NCBI RefSeq assembly: GCF_003287895.1
Contig: NZ_CP030280.1
Coordinates: forward strand, 2,548,501-2,612,500
Source of the DNA: Blautia argi
GTDB taxonomy: Bacteria; Bacillota; Clostridia; Lachnospirales; Lachnospiraceae
DNA length: 64,000 nucleotides
Direction: 5' to 3'
Shown here: piece after piece, positions 61,507-64,000 of the stretch
Layout: every line of letters starts with the position of its first letter
Numbering within the stretch: position 1 is the first letter of the stretch
The notes under the pieces: generated by a model
Seen by the model: the letters and a program-made list of their open reading frames with translations, nothing else
Database searches by the model: none
What the model was told of the DNA's origin: nothing
Made by a program: the position numbers and the translations under genes

Positions 61507-61529
61507 TAATTCAACAAATTGTTGAATTA
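61507..61529. promoter_or_regulatory. 23-bp perfect palindrome upstream of the XRE promoter
   Basis: TAATTCAACAA and TTGTTGAATTA are perfect complements around a single central A, about 33 bp upstream of the -35 box. It is a probable operator for the XRE regulator, placed where it could also affect read-through from the upstream late-regulator gene. Confidence 0.6.
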
Positions 61530-61544
61530 TCTTTATTTATAAAA

Positions 61545-61567
61545 GGCATCAGCTAAAATCAGATGCC
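61545..61567 (-). terminator. Intrinsic terminator after the putative late-regulator gene
   Basis: GGCATC (61545-61550) pairs with GATGCC (61562-61567) over an 11-nt loop. The minus-strand downstream side reads TTTTAT. A second hairpin (ACGGCA/TGCCGT plus CAGGG/CCCTG, 61590-61621) lies nearer the gene end. Confidence 0.6.
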
Positions 61568-61685
61568 CATATATTTTTATTTATTTTATACGGCAACAGG
61601 GCTGTGACACCCTGCTGCCGTTACAATAATACAAAGGAGGAATCCGTTATGCATATCTCTTGCAACTTTTCCCTCTATCATAATA

Positions 61686-62129
61686 TCACGGAATGTCGGT
61701 CAATTTGTGGTCCAATTTTAAATCGTTTAAAATTGCATAGAACTTTTTTCTTGTTCCGTAGAAATCTCTTCTGCACATGGGGATTTTCCCCTGTTCGTCG
61801 TCATACTCTATAAATTCATACGAAAGCCCCAGTGTAACCGATTTAAGTATGTACCTCCAAATCTCCGGATTTGCCCGTATAGCAGCCTCTTCGATTAACG
61901 CACAATCCCTTTTGTATATGTCATTTGCTATTGCCTGATTTTCCACCTGGCTACCTGTATTATGAGCTTTCGGCTGTCCATCATACTGCATAGCGGATAT
62001 ACCGTATTTTATCTTGCTTTTCTTTTCGTCGTATTGCAGGCAGAAGGCTTTTAATTCCTTGTATCGGTTTTCCGATATCCCGTAGTCTTCCCACGTCATA
62101 TCTCTCAATCTTTTCTGCAATGGTATCAC
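61686..62129 (-). CDS. Phage protein, possible late transcription regulator
   Basis: This is a 147-residue frame from GTG 62129, coupled to the previous stop as GTGA; a TTG at 62120 has a better spaced GGAGG. It begins RLRDMTWEDYGISENRYKEL and contains NQAIANDIYKRDCALIEEAA and SYEFIEYDDEQGKIPMCRRD. Size, charge and position just upstream of the terminase region are like ArpU/RinA-type late activators. No clear family signature was recognised. Confidence 0.6.
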   Translation of the reverse strand: MIPLQKRLRDMTWEDYGISENRYKELKAFCLQYDEKKSKIKYGISAMQYDGQPKAHNTGSQVENQAIANDIYKRDCALIEEAAIRANPEIWRYILKSVTLGLSYEFIEYDDEQGKIPMCRRDFYGTRKKFYAILNDLKLDHKLTDIP

Positions 62130-62500
62130 CTCCGTTTCTGAAGGAACTCATGCCAGCGGAAGCTCTCCCGGAATCCTCTGCTGTCTTGCAGAGTGACTAT
62201 GTGAGGAGATACACCTACCACTTTCATTTTTTTGTATTTCTTTTCCCACTTTTCGCTTTTGGGGTCATTTGAAGGACGTTTTACTAGCATTTTGTAGATT
62301 TCCCCGCGATATACTCCGTGCTTTCTTTCCAGCGCCCTGGTCTTTTCTTCCTGGCGGATTCCCCACATAGCCTGTGTTGGGGTTGGATCCGGAACTCCTG
62401 AGCCGTTTTTCATCATGCCACTTTCTCCTTTCATACAGTTTTTGCACACCTGCTGCCCTTCTGGGATTGTTTCCCCGCAACATACGCATCTATCTTCCAT
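62126..62500 (-). CDS. Zinc-ribbon phage protein of unknown function
   Basis: This 124-residue protein has an N-terminal CxxC pair (CVCCGETIPEGQQVCKNC, residues about 4-22), likely one zinc ribbon. A basic middle and the C-terminal MKVVGVSPHIVTLQDSRGFR, similar to a small beta domain, follow. Similar short zinc proteins are common in the middle region of Firmicute phages. ATG 62500 is adjacent to the small gene upstream. Confidence 0.7.
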   Translation of the reverse strand: MEDRCVCCGETIPEGQQVCKNCMKGESGMMKNGSGVPDPTPTQAMWGIRQEEKTRALERKHGVYRGEIYKMLVKRPSNDPKSEKWEKKYKKMKVVGVSPHIVTLQDSRGFRESFRWHEFLQKRR

Positions 62501-62503
62501 AGT

Positions 62504-62674
62504 CTACAGATACTCCTCCACAATCCACCGTAGCGATTCCAGCATGTCTGCCTTTGTGATGTTTTTAATATGCATCCCCTGAGTCACCTCCTGTATTGCG
62601 GTAAGCTTGTCCTCTGGGTCGTACTCGTCCGAATGGATATTTTTTATAATTTTTAACATCGTTCCTCTCGTCAT
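62504..62674 (-). CDS. Small hypothetical phage protein
   Basis: This 56-residue ORF (MTRGTMLKIIKNIHSDEYDP, then EDKLTAIQEVTQGMHIKNIT) has AAGGAG seven nt before ATG 62674. The stop lies 3 bp before the next gene. It is helical and acidic. It sits in an unbroken run of small minus-strand genes and is well supported by ribosome site and packing. Function unknown. Confidence 0.7.
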   Translation of the reverse strand: MTRGTMLKIIKNIHSDEYDPEDKLTAIQEVTQGMHIKNITKADMLESLRWIVEEYL

Positions 62675-62678
62675 TTGT

Positions 62679-62834
62679 CTACTCCTTTTTATTAAACCGG
62701 TTACTGATATGCTCCCGGAAACGTCCTGCTGCCATCTGGTCTTCCCGGGGAGTTATTAAATATCCCCGGTGCTGACAGTAGCAATCTCCTGTTTGCAGGT
62801 CTGTTTTACATTTATTACAGTTGTTACAGTTCAT
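62679..62834 (-). CDS. Small Cys-rich hypothetical phage protein
   Basis: This 51-residue ORF begins MNCNNCNKCKTDLQTGDCYC, with four N-terminal Cys in a CxxC-like array plus two more, suggesting a zinc knuckle. AAGGAG lies just before ATG 62834, which overlaps the upstream stop by 4 bp. Function unknown; packing and ribosome site support it. Confidence 0.7.
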   Translation of the reverse strand: MNCNNCNKCKTDLQTGDCYCQHRGYLITPREDQMAAGRFREHISNRFNKKE

Positions 62835-63085
62835 GGTTCTCCTTCCTCTGTGTTTTCTTTATATTCTTCTCGCGGGATAATCCGCACGTCTTCTACTTCA
62901 ATTTCGCAAGCTTTAGCAAACCCTTCTATATTGGTTTTTGCGTACTCTTGTAAATCAAAATCTTTCATGCTTTCCATGCGCAAATTTGATATTAATTGCG
63001 CGTATCCGGTAGTTCCCTCTCCACCGTAAAGTTCAGCGTTTTTGATTTCGAAGAACAGTTCCAAGGTTATATGTATTTTTTCCAT
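62831..63085 (-). CDS. Hypothetical phage protein
   Basis: This 84-residue acidic protein (MEKIHITLELFFEIKNAELY at the start; EVEDVRIIPREEYKENTEEG at the end) looks like a small alpha/beta domain. It overlaps the next gene by 4 bp. No family was recognised; it belongs to the early/middle small-gene run. Confidence 0.65.
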   Translation of the reverse strand: MEKIHITLELFFEIKNAELYGGEGTTGYAQLISNLRMESMKDFDLQEYAKTNIEGFAKACEIEVEDVRIIPREEYKENTEEGEP

Positions 63086-63104
63086 TTTGCACCTCCACTA
63101 AATC

Positions 63105-63386
63105 TCAAAATGAATATCCGACCCATAAATATTGTGTGCTTCCTTCAATCGGATAGTAATAAGTTCCGTCACCAGAGTCTTCTCCACGTATACATTGGTC
63201 GCAGAACTCCCCATTTAACCGTTCTTCACCTTCCGGTTCTTGAGATACTCCAAAACCAGTTACCCAAACATCTTCAAGTCCATTTTCATTCGCAAATTCT
63301 TCAAGTTCTTCATAAAGCTTGTCGATTTCTGCTTTTAATTGTTCGTATCTCTCTGCTTTTTCAGCTATTTCTTTTGATGCTTTCAT
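63105..63386 (-). CDS. Hypothetical phage protein with N-terminal coiled coil
   Basis: This 93-residue protein has residues 1-40 as a charged coiled coil (KEIAEKAERYEQLKAEIDKL). A C-terminal part with VWVTGFGVSQEPEG, FCDQC and YYPIEGSTQYLWVGYSF follows. The CxxC and aromatic pattern suggest a small folded domain. Function unknown. Confidence 0.65.
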   Translation of the reverse strand: MKASKEIAEKAERYEQLKAEIDKLYEELEEFANENGLEDVWVTGFGVSQEPEGEERLNGEFCDQCIRGEDSGDGTYYYPIEGSTQYLWVGYSF

Positions 63387-63398
63387 TTTCTTCCTCCA

Positions 63399-63518
63399 CT
63401 AAATATCAGCTTTTACTTCCTCAAATTCCAATCCTAACGTTTTTCCTTCTTCGTATATCTTCTTTTTTTATTTTCTAAAATTGATTTGGTAGCTTTTAAG
63501 TTTTATTCCATTTTCCAT
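63399..63518 (-). pseudogene. Small phage ORF interrupted by an in-frame stop
   Basis: A very strong AAGGAGG lies six nt before ATG 63518, but the frame meets TAA after 16 codons. The same frame then continues to TAG at 63399 with a plausible end (KIYEEGKTLGLEFEEVKADI). Two compensating A-run changes would give one 39-residue helical protein containing KATKSILENKKKK. It is either a decayed gene or another sequence-error case. Confidence 0.4.
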
Positions 63519-63529
63519 TCCGTACCTCC

Positions 63530-63916
63530 TTAATGCCCTGCCAGAAACGTATTTAGCATATGTTCTTTCCAGTCTGGTTTACTGTCTGCTGCTCTATATG
63601 GTTCTGGAAGCGGCTGCCAGGCTACTGCAACATCATAGACTCTCCCATGGTCATTCCCGACTTCTTTTTCGCATGTCGTTTCATAACCCTCATCTAAAAA
63701 TATCCATTTTCCAAATGTATTCACATGCGCAAGATAAGTTCCGAAACTCTTTTGATGATGGATTTTTTCTTCTTTTTTAACCCATTTGCTGTCATAATCA
63801 GAAACCCATGCTGAATGCATTACAGTTGCTAAAACCCATCTTTCCTGCTCTGGCAGACGCTTACTGCGTGGAATCCAATCATTAGCTTCATACGCTGTTG
63901 GCTGCTCATCAATCAT
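63530..63916 (-). CDS. DUF551-type phage protein
   Basis: ATG 63916 is coupled to the upstream stop (ATGATTGA) and gives 128 residues. The pattern NDWIPRSKRLPEQERWVLATVM at the start and VAVAWQPLPEPYRA at the end matches the DUF551 family, common in phages and of unknown function. The frame extends further upstream, but that part overlaps the preceding gene. Confidence 0.8.
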   Translation of the reverse strand: MIDEQPTAYEANDWIPRSKRLPEQERWVLATVMHSAWVSDYDSKWVKKEEKIHHQKSFGTYLAHVNTFGKWIFLDEGYETTCEKEVGNDHGRVYDVAVAWQPLPEPYRAADSKPDWKEHMLNTFLAGH

Positions 63917-64000
63917 TTTCCTTCCAGTGTGTCTGTTCCCACGTTTCTTTTCCCTCCTCTCCGTAACAGCCGTCCATATCAGTGCAAATATCACCTCTGC
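63909..64000 (-). CDS. 3' end of a small phage gene cut by the window edge
   Basis: About 30 codons are visible ending in DMDGCYGEEGKETWEQTHWK and END, with stop TGA at 63909-63911, overlapping the DUF551 start. This frame, rather than the alternative one over the same bases, fits the ATGA-type coupling. Family not recognised. Confidence 0.5.
   Translation of the reverse strand, partial: RGDICTDMDGCYGEEGKETWEQTHWKEND

Larger units (their letters stand above)
37356..64000. mobile_element. Prophage (siphovirus type), left end and late region; right end outside the window
   Basis: Nearly all genes from 37476 to the right edge are on the minus strand and form the canonical late order: TerS, TerL, portal, minor capsid, protease/scaffold/capsid, connectors, tail tube, chaperones, tape measure, Dit, baseplate, fibre, holin and endolysin. 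The left boundary lies between the CofE-like gene stop (37024) and the antirepressor; the exact attachment core cannot be fixed without the other end. Integrase and replication genes are not in the window. All structural genes seem present, so the prophage may be intact if the capsid frameshift is a sequence error. Confidence 0.9.

Noticed and set aside
1..64000. CRISPR arrays, rRNA genes, insertion sequences or a replication origin.
   Set aside because: No regularly spaced repeats, rRNA-like sequence, transposase or origin-type boxes were recognised anywhere in the window.

Overview
The window looks like a chromosome segment from a low-to-mid GC Firmicute of the Lachnospiraceae type (a Blautia/Dorea-like gut anaerobe). 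The reasons are Gram-positive lipoprotein signals, strong AAGGAGG ribosome binding sites, sigma-A type promoters, a YesM/YesN pair, a BceRSAB-type module and the prophage gene content. No rRNA or housekeeping marker is present, so the genus is a guess.

Positions 1-37024 are host accessory metabolism and transport. A minus-strand operon (1-5892) for pectin or rhamnogalacturonan fragments has a solute-binding lipoprotein, a GH105 hydrolase, two sugar permeases and two Gfo/Idh/MocA dehydrogenases. It is divergent from the YesM/YesN regulators (6132-9529). A five-gene dipeptide/nickel-type ABC transporter follows (9543-14690). Next comes an operon in which a TRAP transporter is sandwiched between two cytoplasmic GH31 alpha-glycosidases (14904-22792), with a divergent AraC regulator. 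A BceRSAB-type peptide-sensing/detoxification module follows (23859-28477), with a TTACA-N4-TGTAA operator before the transporter genes. A second dipeptide/nickel-type ABC operon (28859-35551) is led by an unusual fusion of an M14 (AstE/aspartoacylase-like) hydrolase and a SAM methyltransferase. A CofE-like gene (35816-37024) closes the host part.

From about 37.1-37.4 kb to the right edge lies a siphovirus-type prophage, almost all on the minus strand. Read 5' to 3' from the right edge it runs: small early/middle genes and a possible late regulator; a self-contained XRE-ImmA accessory module with tiny ORFs and a candidate small RNA; tRNA-Met; TerS, TerL, portal, minor capsid protein; a Prp-type cysteine protease, scaffold and major capsid protein; connector and tail genes, tape measure, Dit, baseplate and tail fibre; holin, HicAB, endolysin, antirepressor. 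Integrase and replication genes are not in the window and presumably lie to the right.

Three observations deserve most attention. (1) The tail-fibre gene is followed tail-to-tail by an oppositely oriented alternative C-terminal cassette bounded by 22-bp inverted repeats in the same codon phase, as in an invertible host-range switch. (2) A phage-encoded Prp-type protease sits beside a scaffold and a major capsid protein that both carry an N-terminal LQLFA motif like the Prp cleavage site of ribosomal protein L27. (3) The M14-methyltransferase fusion heads a metal/peptide importer operon.

Five genes carry exactly one surplus G/C within a short run (at 2541, 10790, 21643, 52598 and 60087). Removing it restores a full-length protein each time, so these are more likely sequence errors than five pseudogenes.
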